Shown here piece after piece: positions 11,301-23,213 of a stretch of DNA of 64,000 bases. Each line of letters opens with the position of its first letter. Position 1 is the first letter of the stretch. This stretch comes from Oryzias latipes. Lineage: Eukaryota; Chordata; Actinopteri; Beloniformes; Adrianichthyidae. Below the pieces are notes generated by a model that was given only the letters and a program-made list of their open reading frames with translations, was not told where the DNA came from and searched no databases. The translations under genes and the position numbers were made by a program. Location: NCBI RefSeq assembly GCF_002234675.1, contig NC_019881.2, forward strand, positions 13,501,825 to 13,565,824, given 5' to 3'.

Positions 11301-11579
11301 AAAGCAAACCCTATTTTTCAGTGTGTGATTTTCATTTTTTCATAAATCTTAGGACAATTTAGATGATAAAAGTAACAAATAAATGAAAACAGTATAATAC
11401 AGCAAATATGTAAATATTTGATGTGATGAACAATGCTTATCTGATTTAGACCCAACATGAAATATTTTTTGACACACACACATCAAGTTGTGTTATTTAA
11501 TGCTCGTAATTTAGACACAAATGATAGAAATGTTAGGTTTATATGCCAAAGATATGCCATGTGAAAATTTTAGTGCAAA

Positions 11580-11720
11580 TACGCATGCGTGCGCGCCGTG
11601 CACATAAAGCCACCCCACCCCCACGTATCCGCGCGCCGGTCGGTGGGTGCTGGGCGTCAATAAAGGTAATCTGGTTGTCGCGCGTTCTGCATCTCTGCAC
11701 GAGCTAAAGAAGTCTCAAAG
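11580..11720 (+). promoter_or_regulatory. GC-rich start region and leader exon of cargo unit 2
   Basis: A CpG-rich island in AT-rich surroundings (GCATGCGTGCGCGCCGTGC, CCGCGCGCCGGTCGG) ends with a strong donor, CTCAAAG|GTAAGAA, at 11720/11721. By analogy with the start of cargo gene 1, I read this as a second promoter and non-coding first exon inside the element. A possible start codon lies downstream at 11991 (MAALAPPPVSRQKK), before a GTAATT donor. Confidence 0.45.
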
Positions 11721-12390
11721 GTAAGAAATGTGAACACACGAGGCATTAATGAAAATACTTTATGATCATCTAAAAGTATTTTCATCTGACAGATGAATGC
11801 CGCTGTTGTTATCACTGTAGAGCGGGGCTGAAAAATACGGCCTCCATCGAGAGACTGAACGTAACACGACTGCAGGTTACTATGATCATCATAGAAAAAT
11901 GTATTAATTATTTGTTTCGACTGTATAGTTATTGTGGTGGAGCAGAGGAAGGGAGGTTTGTGAGAATCGGGGTTACATTAGCTAATGATTATGGCAGCGC
12001 TCGCGCCACCGCCGGTTTCCCGGCAAAAAAAAGGAACAGTAATTTACTGATATATTAAAGTGTTATGATTGACCTATTTAGGGTTTTTCTCCAAATTTAC
12101 ACAAAAAACGTTGTAACAACGATCATCTGGACTTGGTTTTGTAAATATTTTAAAACAGTCTCTGTCTCAGAGACCAGGGGCCTGTTTCAGAAAGGAGGTT
12201 CAACCAACTCTGAGGTTAAACTTGAACTCTGAGTTGGTCAATCGGGAGATTAACAACTCTGAGTTTTCTGTTTCAGAGAAGCTGATCCGAGTTGGGTCAA
12301 TCAACTCTGAGTGGACTGATTCGGAGGTGAGCGTGCGCACCGCGACTATAAGAAGCCATTATCAATGGAGCGCAGATATCACGAGTCACC

Positions 12391-13386
12391 ATGGCAACCG
12401 TGAAAAAAAGAGGTCTGCGTATTTTTCTCCAGCTGAACTTGACGTGCTGCTGCAGAGTTACAGTGAATATGAGCACATATTCCAGAAGAAAAGCAACACC
12501 GCTGCATCTGCAAAACAGAGACAGTTAGCGTGGGAAAACATAGCTGCTCAAGTTAATGCGTAAGTTTGCATTTAAATCATTGTTATAAAATATTGACTGT
12601 AATAACTTTTTAAATAGCGTAAGGTGTGAAATAAAAAAATGGCGATATTTCGGTGTACTTTTGAAGTGTTATTCCTGGTGTAATTGCATGAAATGCTGCA
12701 TAGTGTACAGAACCAATCTGGGTGGGGGGGGGAATGCCTTTAACGTCGGTAATGTTTAGAGGACTTTTTTGTTAACCTTCCCCTCTTGCAAACGTTGGTC
12801 AGTTTAATATTAATACATGCAATTGTGTTTTTAAAAGTGAACTTTTGTCTACTGTTGAACCTTTCGCTGCGCGAAGACTTCTCCTTTCTTTTCTCTCGTC
12901 TTTCCGACCGTGGTCAGAGGCGCAGGGGAGATTTCCTTCAGGGCCGAAGGGAATTCTCCTTCGGGGTTCACTTCCCATTGGAAACCCTCAACCTCCAGAG
13001 CGGATAAAGAATGACTCCAAAACAGTTATTCTGGGAATGACACCTTCTCTTTATTTAACTAAGTGCTCCGTCCTCCGAACACACAATACATACCACGCAC
13101 ACACCTCCGCTCCGTGCTCACCCCCCCCCCCCCCCCATCTGCACCTGCACTCGCACCCCGCTCAGCACACACACTCTGCAACACTACCCTTGTATTGATC
13201 AAGTGGTATAGGTTTATATGGGATTAAGAAAGTAAGCAGTGCTAGCAAATTGTGTTTCCAAAAAGTAATTGTTACATTAATCTAATTCAATGTCCCTGAT
13301 GTCATTTTCATGTAGATGCAATCCTGCAGGAATTAAAAGAACATGGCAGCAGCTAAAAATGAAGTATAAAAACATAATTCAATCAG
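12391..13386 (+). pseudogene. Harbinger Myb/SANT-like DNA-binding protein, broken
   Basis: Two exons (to 12559, then 13316-13386) join in phase across a GTAAGT..TAG intron. They give a Myb/SANT-like domain with KRSAYFSPAELDVLLQSYSE, KQRQLAWENIAAQVNA and CNPAGIKRTWQQLKMKYKNI. This is the Myb_DNA-bind_5 type that helps Harbinger transposases bind their ends. The likely start ATGGCAACCGTG (12391) is one base out of frame with the domain at a run of seven A, so the copy is frameshifted. No clear continuation was found after 13386. Confidence 0.65.
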
Positions 13387-13402
13387 GTCAAATGTGAGCA
13401 TG

Positions 13403-13657
13403 TCATGGATGTAGGCTTTGTTGACAATATTTGACATATGAAACATCTACATAGTAATACATATCTAATGTTGTTTTCATTGTATATGTAATTGACTGCA
13501 ACGAAAAACGGTAACGCTCAAACAAAAACGTATGGAGCAATGACAAAATATCGAGTCTTCTCAAAATCCTCGTACGAGGTAAATATAATTCTCTATGAAT
13601 TAATGCAGCCTCCTCGTCTATTGGGTCCTCCAAAAAAGGACAAGCCATTCTTGTCAC
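13403..13657 (-). pseudogene. HARBI1-like nuclease, N-terminal fragment
   Basis: The minus strand encodes MACPFLEDPIDEEAALIHRE followed by RRLDILSLLHTFLFERYRFS and SIT. This matches the N-terminal pattern of Harbinger nucleases (..RDRLDPL..D..L.ERYRFS..SI.YL..). The catalytic DDE part is absent, so the copy cannot mobilise itself. Confidence 0.7.
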
Positions 13658-14780
13658 TTATACCGTCTCTGTGTGACGGACATTTGGGCAATGAAGGTTA
13701 AAGCGAAACATACCGCTTCATCTTTAAAAAGGGGAGGGGACCGGCAGAAACCTTGAGTTTGGAGAATAGAACCTGCTCCCGACCAGGTTAGGTTCACAGC
13801 ATAAGTAACCATGGATACTGACTCCGAGTATAAGTTACCTCTCTTTCAGAAACGGGTTTGACTTACTCTGCTTTCTCTGGTTTAACAAACCTCCCATTCT
13901 GAAACGGAAAACCCAGGGTTTCCCTGATTTCAGGGTTAATGCACTCAGAGTTTACACTTAACCTCCTTTCTGAAACAGGCCCCTGGACTGACTGACTCCT
14001 CCCCCTCACGTTCCAAACAGGAAGTACCCGCTGGCTCCAAGGAGCCAAAATCCTATAGACTTCTAAAGAGAAACAAACAGCTGTTAGTCAGTCATTCTAT
14101 GGGTCAGATTAACCATTCTTGTTGTGATACCCTTTTAAACATGTTTTTGCTAATTCCAGTTATTTGTTTTACAAAACTGTTTCTTTATCACAAGTTATTC
14201 AAATTATAGACTGACCAACAGATGCCTCAGTAATAGCATGTGCCACCTTGAATGTTTGTTTGACAAATTCCACCAAGCTCACTTTCAGTGGAAGCAGTGT
14301 GGACTTTCAACAAGCTTACTCCTGATTGGCGACAGTAGTTGCCATAGAAATGTTGACTCAGATCAATCACTGTCAACTGGCTCCAACGTGGTGACGTCTT
14401 TATCACAGAGAAACGACGACAGAATTGAATTTGTTATGATGGATCTGGAAGTAAATGGGTGACGTCACACTCGCTCAGACCTTTTCTCTGATCCAGTCAA
14501 ACTGCTTTTTTACCAGTTTTATTCCAGAAATCATTTTGGATAAGAGGAAAGACATCTTCAGCTCAAAACCAAGTCTTCATGACCTTTTTTTTTTATAACT
14601 TTTCTTTTTAAAATTCAGAACTAATAACCTGCACATTCTTACAAAACTGTTAGACTTCAATTGCTACCTTAATTTAATTGTAAAACTAACAACCATTGTC
14701 ATTGATATGGCAATATTTTCCCCAAATCTTATCAGAATGTGGAACTGGAGACATAAAAATTCTGCTTTTCCTATTTTCAG

Positions 14781-15475
14781 CTGAATCTGCCACGAGGCTC
14801 GACAACGTCTTCCATCAACTGCAAAGCGGTGATTGCTGTGGCCGCCAAAACATCCAAATGTCAGGCGGGCTACAAAGATTTCAGGCCAAAAGAGAACGCC
14901 TCACATGTGATGAAGTGTCTGTATTGGTATGTATTTACCATCTGTGACTCAGAGTCATTAACCAATTGTCGATCTGTTCACAGTGTTGTATGATAATTTA
15001 AATTTTGACGATGACGATACAAAAATTGCTGCCAAACCTGCCAAAAAGTCCCGCCTCTTACCACACACATGTTGTGCCCCCTAAGGTGCCCTAAGTTCCC
15101 TGATCAAGCAGAAACGTGCTTTGACTGGATGAAGGCCTTGTATCAGGTATACTGGTAATAATAATTTTACATTCACCTCAGTCTGTTGTTGTTCCTCATT
15201 ATTCATGGAAGCTTGATGACACCACATCTTCAATCTGCATGAACTCTAGTTTGATTAGAAACTTTCATTTGTGAACCGTCAGCAGATCTGGTCATGTCTC
15301 ACCAAAACAACCACACTAATCATTTTATCATTTTCATCCATTAAGGTTGGAAAAACCAGCAGCCTTCCAGTGCTTCAGCCGTCCAACCATCAACCGTTTC
15401 AGACATCCATCCTCCCACCACTTCAGCCCCACAGCCGTCCACCAGTGTGCCAACTTCGGACATTTTACTATCCTG
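14781..15475 (+). CDS. Cargo unit 2: candidate spliced exons, function unknown
   Basis: Three exons have good splice signals and compatible phases: 14781-14926 (TTTTCAG| .. |GTATGT), 15086-15146 (CCCCCTAAG| .. |GTATAC) and 15346-15475 (CCATTAAG| .. |GTACAA). Joined, they read LNLPRGSTTSSINCKAVIAV.., ..NASHVMKCLYW, then CPKFPDQAETCFDWMKALYQ, then a Pro/Ser/Gln-rich part. No start or stop exon is certain, and the last exon has a more natural-looking composition in another frame (NQQPSSASAVQPS). It may therefore be a decayed gene or a non-coding transcript. A possible poly(A) signal is at 16831-16836. I do not recognise the family. Confidence 0.3.
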
Positions 15476-17194
15476 GTACAATCTTATTTTTCTGCACAGT
15501 TAGCAAAAATGATATGTTTTTTAGATATTCCTGTGTTTTTTATCCTCAACAAATGTTTCTCCAAAGAAATATGAAAATACAGAATAATTCATCTGGTGGT
15601 TATTTTTACTCTTTTCCTCAAATCTTTAATAAGAAAAAAATAATTCAGTTCAAGTTTACTTGTGCTTCTCTTTTTAATGGGCATTACAGTTGATATAAAA
15701 CATATAACATGCAATTAAAATGTTTTGTAGTTAAAAACATTTTACACACTATTAAAAGATTCTATAAAATATTATTTAAATAAAAAAGGATTCCTTTCCA
15801 AGAAAATGTTGACTACCGTATATCTTACAATAGTAGCCCTGGCGTTTATTCCATCACAGACAGAACAGTGATGGTTAATGGGTTTATTTTGCAGCAAAAT
15901 TTCATCAAGAAATGCAGACAAACACCAGCAGATGAACATTTCAGGATTTATTCAAATGATGAGAATATTGGATTGTGTTCTGATCAGCACTGGCTGTTGA
16001 CGTTTCTTTTCTCCTTGAAGCATCAGCCTCCGTATCAAAAATCATCTTGGTTGTCATGAGGATCTCTTTCCTGGAGACACGCCCACCTTTCCGTCTTTGT
16101 GCAATAATTCATGTTCAAACCAGTTCTTCTAATTTGTCGCTTTTCTTTGCATTTCCACCAGTAAAAAGTAATACGACAAAATACTTGCAGAATTTGTAAA
16201 GATTTGGATTTTGTATTATTAATTTGCCTTTTTTAGTCTTTTATTATAAAATAACTATGCATTATTACTTTATTTTAACTAACACATTTATCTTAGTTTA
16301 CAGTAGTCCTCTTAAACATCTCTTAAACAAGTTTACACTTTTCATCTTTCAGAATGCAGCCGTGTGATTGGAGGAAAAGATTAATATGCAATGAGGACAT
16401 TTAAAGAAAAAAGGAGCAGTTTTTATTTTACATTATTACTATTTTAAAGTAGAACTCTAATGTATATAAATGCTTTTTTATTAATTTGTTTGGCATATTT
16501 ACTGTGTTAGAGTTCTGATGATTGTTTTGAGTGGTAAACGTTTTTATTTTATTTATGAAACCCAGATGGAGTTAATGGAGTGCTCGTCATGTTTTATGCT
16601 GTATATATTATTAATGAATTTATTTATTTATTTTGAAGTGCCTATTTGCAAGTAAAGAAGGCGGGGTTATGGTTAAAATACGTACGGACAATCCAGCAAC
16701 GTGCCTCTTCAACATGAATTTCCATCAGTTTTTTTGCTTGGTCGCAAATAAATAAGTCCAAATAATAATCAGCCTAATTTGTTTTTTTGTTTATTTAAAA
16801 TTATATTAATATTTTCTAATTTTCTTTGTCAATAAAAGGACAAAAGGGGTAGATGATGGATGCATGTCCAAGTTTTATTATTCATGTTCTACAAGTTGTT
16901 AGATATTGATTATTTGATGCTTTTGTGCTATGCGTTAAAAATCAATGTAATATTGTAATTATTCATAAATATAATGTATTTCTAAACTCAACTAGTTGAT
17001 GTTGAAAAAATACGCTTGCATGGACTTTACGACAGAGTACATCGGTCCCTAGAAATGTTATTAAACCTAAATATTAAACCTCAGACGATCTTATTTTACG
17101 AGATTTTTCCACAGGAAAAAAAAGAAACTCGCGTCACATGACCCCGCGTCAGCCCACAGATATGATGGAAAAGATCAGACATTGTACACAGCAT
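15476..17194. other. Element interior before the right inverted repeat
   Basis: AT-rich sequence, possibly later exons of cargo unit 2 (TTTTGCAG acceptor at 15894). AATAAA lies at 16831-16836. From about 17040 to 17190 there is one more copy of the terminal subrepeat, with GTCACATGAC at 17133-17142 in place of the palindrome. The left end lacks this extra unit. Confidence 0.45.
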
Positions 17195-18107
17195 TTAGAC
17201 TTGTAGTGTGAATACTTTAACATGTAAAAGAATATTGAATAAAAAAATCGCTAAGTAAATTTAGAGAACTCTCCAGTCCGTTCCTGAACAACATTCTTCC
17301 GGTTTGTTTAAATGTCCTTCAAAGTCGCAACAACACAGCATGAAACCTATACACGGGTCCGTAGAAATGTAAATAAAAATAATTAATAAATAGCAACGTA
17401 CCTTTTCACGAGATCTTCTATATGAAAAAAGAGAAACTCACGTCACGTCACGTGACCCACGTCAGGCTGCATATATTTATGGACAAGATCAAACGCATTC
17501 AGATCCTTTGAGGAAAAGTTGAACGAAACAAACAAACTACGAACTGCATGTCTGCAATGAATGGATATTATGAAAATAAAGGGGATATATACTGCTAGAA
17601 ATGTTTTCAAAAATAAATTAGTCCACAATCACTCCTATTTTATGGCATTTTCTGCGGAAAAAAAGAGAAACATATTAGTCACGTGACCCACGCGCACGTC
17701 TGCAGATATGAATGAAAGTTAACGTGTTTCTCCAACGTAACAGAGAGCTTTTGGGAGAAAAAGTTGAACGAAACAAGCAAACTACAAACTGTATGTCCTA
17801 AATGAAAGCATATTTTAAAAGAAAATGGTATATTTCTCACTAGAAATGTTGTCAAAATAAAAATTAGTCCTCAAAATATCTTGTTTTATGGGATATTCCA
17901 CCGAAAAAATGAACGTGCATCCGCCATGTTTTTTGCTCAAGGCAGGCCAAACCTCCAAAGTCACGTGATCCTGAGAAGGCTCGTAGAAAATGAATAGAAA
18001 AATGAAACGTATCCCCCTCACAGTTTAGGGGGCGTTTTTGTAAAACTCTCACGCATTTCCATGTGGACAAATGTAGCTACTACACATTTTAGGATGAGAC
18101 TGGGTTG
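17195..18107 (-). repeat. Right terminal inverted repeat with CACGTG subrepeats
   Basis: Reverse complement of 4389-5287. CACGTG palindromes lie at 17447-17456, 17678-17687 and 17960-17969 (GTCACGTGAT in the last). The outer 461 bp (17647-18107) match the left end with one mismatch; the inner part is diverged. Confidence 0.85.
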
Positions 18108-18114
18108 CAAATTC
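18108..18114. repeat. Target-site duplication, right copy (CAAATTC)
   Basis: Identical to 4382-4388 and immediately outside the right inverted repeat. Confidence 0.85.
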
Positions 18115-19230
18115 ACCCACAGTTGACTAAAAGAAGAAAGATCAATCTTTTATTCAATCTATGAATAAAAGGCTTTAGCAACCAACACTGAAATGTGATC
18201 CATGTCTAAAATATTTCAATTCCACTTATAGCTTTGTTTAAACAAGCTTTTATTTTGACATTTTAATTTTTTTCCCCAAATTTACCCTATTGTCAGATAT
18301 TCAATAAAAACATCTGACAGGAAACCTTCAGAAACAAACTTTCAAGTTTCCCATCGCTCTCTTGTACAATTTGCTGACATTTCCTGTCTCAGCTGTCACT
18401 TTGTACTTTCTTCACCTCTTTTTCCTGTCAAACCCCAAACATTTTTCTTTCCTTCTATTACAGTTTACTCCCTTTCCCCTTTTTTGTGACATTTCTCCTT
18501 CTCCATCTTTCCTCCTCCTCCATCCCCCCTCCTCTTCCCATCATTCTTTTTCTGGTGATACAGAATATTGGATCTTCTCTCAAGGGAAGCGGTTGTAACC
18601 TAGACCTATACGGGTCAGTAATAACATGAAAAAAATGTCTTTTATACTCAAGTCACTCAGTGAAGCCATATAGTGACTATCCTGCATTCATGCATGTGGC
18701 TGTGTCTGTTCATGCACGTCATTCCATCCAACCTCTGCAAATCATGAGGCAGAAATGTTAGTTTAAAAGCACAAAGGCCAGCAAAATAAGTTTGAAGGTG
18801 CTTATTAGCAATAAAGTAAAAGTCAATGAATATTGTCAGGGTAAAAGTGATAAACATAAAAAATGGTGAATTGATCAAAGAAGCAGTGACAAAACAAACA
18901 AAAAAAAATTTGTTTGTGAATTTAACCTCCTAAAAAGAAGGTTTTCAGATGTTAGCACGTTTTCTTCTGGTCTAAAAATCATATTGAAGTAATTTTGCAT
19001 GCAGTCGCACATCGAAGTTTCGATTAAACAAGCACTTGGGTAGCAGTTCAAATTTTCAAACCTTTTTGATATAGTCAGATTGGCAAAATACCTATAATCT
19101 GTGTTCAGAATAATGTCTAAAATGACAATTTTGAGTGACAGAAAAAGTATTTTCATTTTATCTCATTGCAATAATTCAGAAACAGGCATCGTGTATCAAT
19201 CTTTTCTCAGAAATTACCTTTTGGCAAATA

Positions 19231-19233
<3 letters not shown>
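18115..19233. other. Intergenic, pyrimidine-rich stretch
   Basis: The plus strand is strongly C/T-rich at about 18395-18555 (CCTCCTCCTCCATCCCCCC). No gene was recognised. Confidence 0.5.

Positions 19234-19301
<68 letters not shown>
19234..19301. repeat. (TA)n microsatellite, about 34 units
   Basis: Uninterrupted TA dinucleotides over about 68 bases. Confidence 0.95.
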
Positions 19302-19304
<3 letters not shown>

Positions 19305-20747
19305 GATAGTCATCGTTATAGTCATGTATTGAAAATGCTCTACTAGCATCATGCGATTACCTTACCTAGACACAAAGAAAAGACGCATAAAAGAGGCAGG
19401 CAAAGACGGGAGAAGGAAAAGCTGATGGCTGACTAGAGAAGAAGGGAAACAGAATCGCTGGGTGTAAACTTACAATTCCTCAGGGAAGGTAACATGAGAG
19501 ATGTCACACTGATTATTTGTGGAGTGATAGACTTCAGAAGCAAGTCTCATGTAAGGAGGAACATCAGAGCAGGGTTTGCATCTATTCTAAGGCGATTCGT
19601 TCAACAATTCTGCTTTCCAAGTGTCTGGGCCCTAAAAATTCAGCTGCAAAAAGGTTAAATAAGTTGCCATGTCAATTGTGATTGATGACTTTACAGTCAG
19701 CTGCTGCTGCAGTCTTGCCTGTGGTCCCTTGTCCCTTTAAATCAGACAAGAAGTCCATTATGACGAATGAAAAGAGCACATTAAATATCTACTCGAAATC
19801 ATGCTTCAAAATGTCACAAGGGATGCAAATGTGATCAATATTCAACTAAGATTCTATATAAAGCACCTTTAAAGCAGGAATAATGTACAGTATGCACACA
19901 TTATTATTCCCTTTTTGTAATGTGATAGATGATATTTTTTATTAATCTGTACAGGCATCACGGGACCTCATTAAGTGAAGGTGTTTTTCCAACCTACTTT
20001 CAATGCAACTTTATTTTTAGTAAACAAAAACATTTTTATATTGCACAAGTGTTTTTATATAGACTAATGAGATTAGAAAGCAAAAATATGAGTAATCTTT
20101 TCGTCAAAAGGTGGGAATGGGAACTGATTTTCCTATTTTACATACATGGTTTTGCAAGCATTGAGACCTTTTAAACCATTTGCAGAAAAAAAAGATCAAC
20201 CCCACCATTATGTTAAGTAACAAATTACATTTGAGACTTTTTTAGGAATATTTTCTACTACTGACATTAAAAAACAGGATTTGTAATTTGTGAAACTGTG
20301 CAGCATGAAAACTTGGCATTAAAAATAGATTTAATTCCAAATAAACAGAGCAGAGTGAAGCGGTGAACAGGAATTTGTCAAGTGTTTTTTAAACAGGTGG
20401 GGTGGGCTGCATCTGAAACGTGTAAAATTAATGTTGGGAAAAAATAACTGTCTTAAAATCTACATATTTTTGCCACTATCTGTAGTCAATATTCAGGCAT
20501 AAAAGGCTGGAATACAAAACCCAGTGTGGGTAAAAGTACAAAGATTATTTAACAAAGGACTTGGCATTGTAATTACTTAAGTGCAAAATCAATCAGACGG
20601 CAATTATATGAATCCCAGTGAGGGGATCTTTTTTTTTTTTTAGGTAAGTAATGATGGATTGATTGCAGCTGTCTACGCAGTAATTGTGAAGGAGGAGAAT
20701 GAAAGACAAGGTCATGTGACTCACTGGGTTAAGTTCAGCTAAAACAG
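19302..20747. other. Intergenic, no gene
   Basis: No coding or repeat signal was recognised. Stretches near 19660-19850 have less biased composition and could be conserved non-coding DNA, which cannot be shown from one sequence. Confidence 0.4.
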
Positions 20748-21080
20748 TTAAAGTCCCAATCATCTTTTGATCTATTGTAAAAGTGTTGTCAGTGGTTTTT
20801 TTAATTATGATTATGCTGTTTTTAGCCAGTCTAAAGAAAACTTGTGTTGCCTCTGTGTTGTAGGCACGTTCGTTTGTGTCCCGCCCCCCCTTCCCCTCCC
20901 TTTTAGTATTTTCTACACCACAAATAAGCTCTTCTTCAAACCTTTTTTTCCGTTTGCTCCTTATTCACCACAATTTAGTTTGAAAAAAATAGTTAGACAT
21001 GCAATTTTAAGCATCATTTTCTTATTAAATATCCTTCAGTATCAGAAAAATGCCACAAGACCATTTTAAAACACCAAAAA
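20748..21080 (+). mobile_element. NIGAI-type element, internally deleted copy
   Basis: Starts TTAAAGTCCCAATCATCTTTTGATC and runs through AATTATGATTATGCTG. It then jumps to the 3' part (TATTTTCTACACCACAAATAAGC..TATCAGAAAAATGCCACAAGA). The short frame and the outermost 3' end are missing. Confidence 0.7.
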
Positions 21081-23201
21081 GACCATTTTTATTGTATTGA
21101 AGACCTTTCTACAGATGAGATATTGACTCTGACTATTAAAAATGACCTATAAATCCATTTGAATAAAATTGTGAATAATACATTTAGACAAAAATATTAA
21201 AATAGGCTGTTATTCTCTTACAGTTGTTGTAAAGTCGAGCTGTGTTTATGGTGCAATGACTGGAAACTGAGTCATTTATGAAATGCCTATGTTGGGCACT
21301 CCGGCGTCCTCCCACAGTCCAACAATATGCTTCATAGGTTGATTGGTGACTAAATTGCCATTTGCCGCCCTTCATTAGGCCCCAGTATCCCCACCGGAAT
21401 AAGAAGGTATAGAAGATGGAGGAATAAATACTTTTATGGATTAAGACACAGGGAGATTTTCAAAATATATCTAAGTTCCAGTTCCAAAAATCTGCAGTTA
21501 ACGGTTCATTAACCAGAGTTTAGCTCAGGTCGCTAATGAAGCATGCCTTATCCCACATTAAAATCCTACTCTGTATTCTCCTCATTTATTTATTTTCTAT
21601 CTATTCATTTCTTTTTCTATTCATCTAAGACTTGTTTCTCTAAAACAAGAACTCTACTCCTTATAAAATCACAGAGAAGATAAAAGACACGAAAGACACC
21701 ACAGAGTGAGACAAAGGCAGCATCATCAGTCATCCATATCCATATCACTACAGGTCTATAACATGTCCCAGCTGGCGGTGGCTCGGCCAATCAGAGCCCA
21801 GCGACTTCCAGCCTCCATGGCTACAACATTCCAGGTCTCCCTCAAGGCACAAATGAAGGTGGTAAACAAAATAAGCAGAACTCACAGAGGCAGATAAAAA
21901 ACAAAATGGCATGGTCTGTTTGTTTCACGATCAATCTCCCTGTCTAATTATCCTCCTTTCTTTGTTTTTTCAACAAATATTGCATCCGGCGATTGCCCGG
22001 CCAAAAAAACAGACACCCTGCCCGGCCGCAGTTTAATCCCCAGGCGAGCAAAATCTAATCAAGACATCCGCTGGTGCTCCTGACCTGATTGTCTAGACCG
22101 AGGCAGAAAAAGGAATGGAGGGAGGCAGACAGGTCAATATATAAAGCCAAAGGCAGGCAAAGGACTTTGCTGCAACAGGTACACCGAGTGCTGGACTGAG
22201 TTAAGTCGTGTAGGGGAAAGAAGAAGAGGAGGAAGAAAGGAGTTTCAAGGACAAAACAGCAGGAGGAGGTTTAGCACAGCAAAGGTCAAAGGGGTAAACA
22301 GATGTCTCACGAACTGTCACTGAAATGACAACCAAGTAATGAAGGATAGAACAGAGGGTCATATGGGGTGAAGGACTGAGATTGCATAGCCATATGATAA
22401 AATAGGAGAGGTCGAAAGGTGAAATGTGGTTTATATAATCATTAGGAGATGACATGTTGGAGATAAGACAGTAATAGAAAAAAAACGCAGATTATTGAAC
22501 ACATATTTAGGCCATGGTGTTCACACTGGACAAACAGGGAGGGGCTTCTGTTTTTATTGTTTATTAGCGCATATCCATCACCTGCAGTTGGAAGAGGCTT
22601 GGTGCAAAATGTCTAAGCGGTGCAAATCTCGCCAATCTTGCTTCAGGCTTTTCCTTTCACAGCTCTATTCTTATATGAAAAACTTTGTTTCCAAAAAATT
22701 AATTTGGGCCAAAAACCACAATCATTATTGTCTCAAACATGATCAATTTACAAACACTTTTCAAGCACTTTCATGAATTACAAGGGACGCCATCCACATG
22801 TCACAACTAAATCAGAGTCCCTGATTGGTCGAAGTTCTACCTATTTTAAATTGCGGCACACGTTTAATAGCCATGTCGCTTATCAGAAGCATATTTCTGA
22901 TGCAGTGCTTCTGTTAGGAACCTGGGAGTGGCTTTTAACTCACATCTAATACATTAAGTTATATGCTATCAGCTTCTAGAAATTAAAAAATGGTATTCAT
23001 TGATCACTGTTCTGAAAACATTGCTAACCAGTGCTAAAAAAACAACTTTTCTGTTCAAAAAGAAAAAAAAATTGTTAAATTAATTAAGTTTTCAAATACA
23101 TTTTCTGACATGGCACTATGTGGTATCTTCACACGTTTCTTAATGAAATGTTTTGACTTCCGTATGAAAGCACATTTTAAAAAGTCACTTCACCAAAACA
23201 A

Positions 23202-23213
23202 CCACCAGGTGGC
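23202..23213 (+). promoter_or_regulatory. CTCF-like motif (forward)
   Basis: CCACCAGGTGGC matches the CTCF core CCASYAGRKGGC in plus orientation. Confidence 0.35.

Larger units (their letters stand above)
12175..13985. mobile_element. Nested PIF/Harbinger element
   Basis: Perfect inverted ends, CAGGGGCCTGTTTCAGAAAG..GGTT and its complement, bound 1.8 kb. The flanks GAC (12172-12174) and GAC (13986-13988) form a 3-bp direct repeat, the length usual for this superfamily though not its usual TWA sequence. It carries both expected gene types in opposite directions: a Myb/SANT-like gene (+) and the N-terminus of a HARBI1-like nuclease (-). A C-run and CA-rich tract at 13118-13170 and foreign-looking DNA at about 12860-13200 suggest a further insertion. 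It splits cargo unit 2, so it arrived after that unit. Confidence 0.8.
4389..18107. mobile_element. 13.7-kb DNA transposon with long terminal inverted repeats and gene cargo
   Basis: The segment starts CAACCCAGTCTCATCC and ends with its exact reverse complement. The inverted repeats run for about 0.9 kb (4389-5287 and 17195-18107), and a 7-bp direct repeat flanks them. The outer 461 bp of the two ends differ at one position (4556 G against the T expected from 17940). Further in, identity drops sharply and indels appear. The interior holds a seven-exon gene (5655-9710), a weaker spliced unit (11.6-16.8 kb) and several nested repeats. No integrase, polymerase or transposase of a known superfamily was recognised as the element's own. 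Seven-bp duplications narrow the candidates but do not decide the superfamily. The element may be non-autonomous, or may encode an unfamiliar transposase. Confidence 0.85.

Noticed and set aside
4389..18107. Identification of the large element as a Polinton/Maverick
   Set aside because: No polymerase B, integrase or capsid-type genes are seen, the target duplication is 7 bp rather than 6, and the ends do not start with AG.
19101..19346. Frame encoding Ile-Tyr repeats
   Set aside because: Translation of a TA microsatellite.
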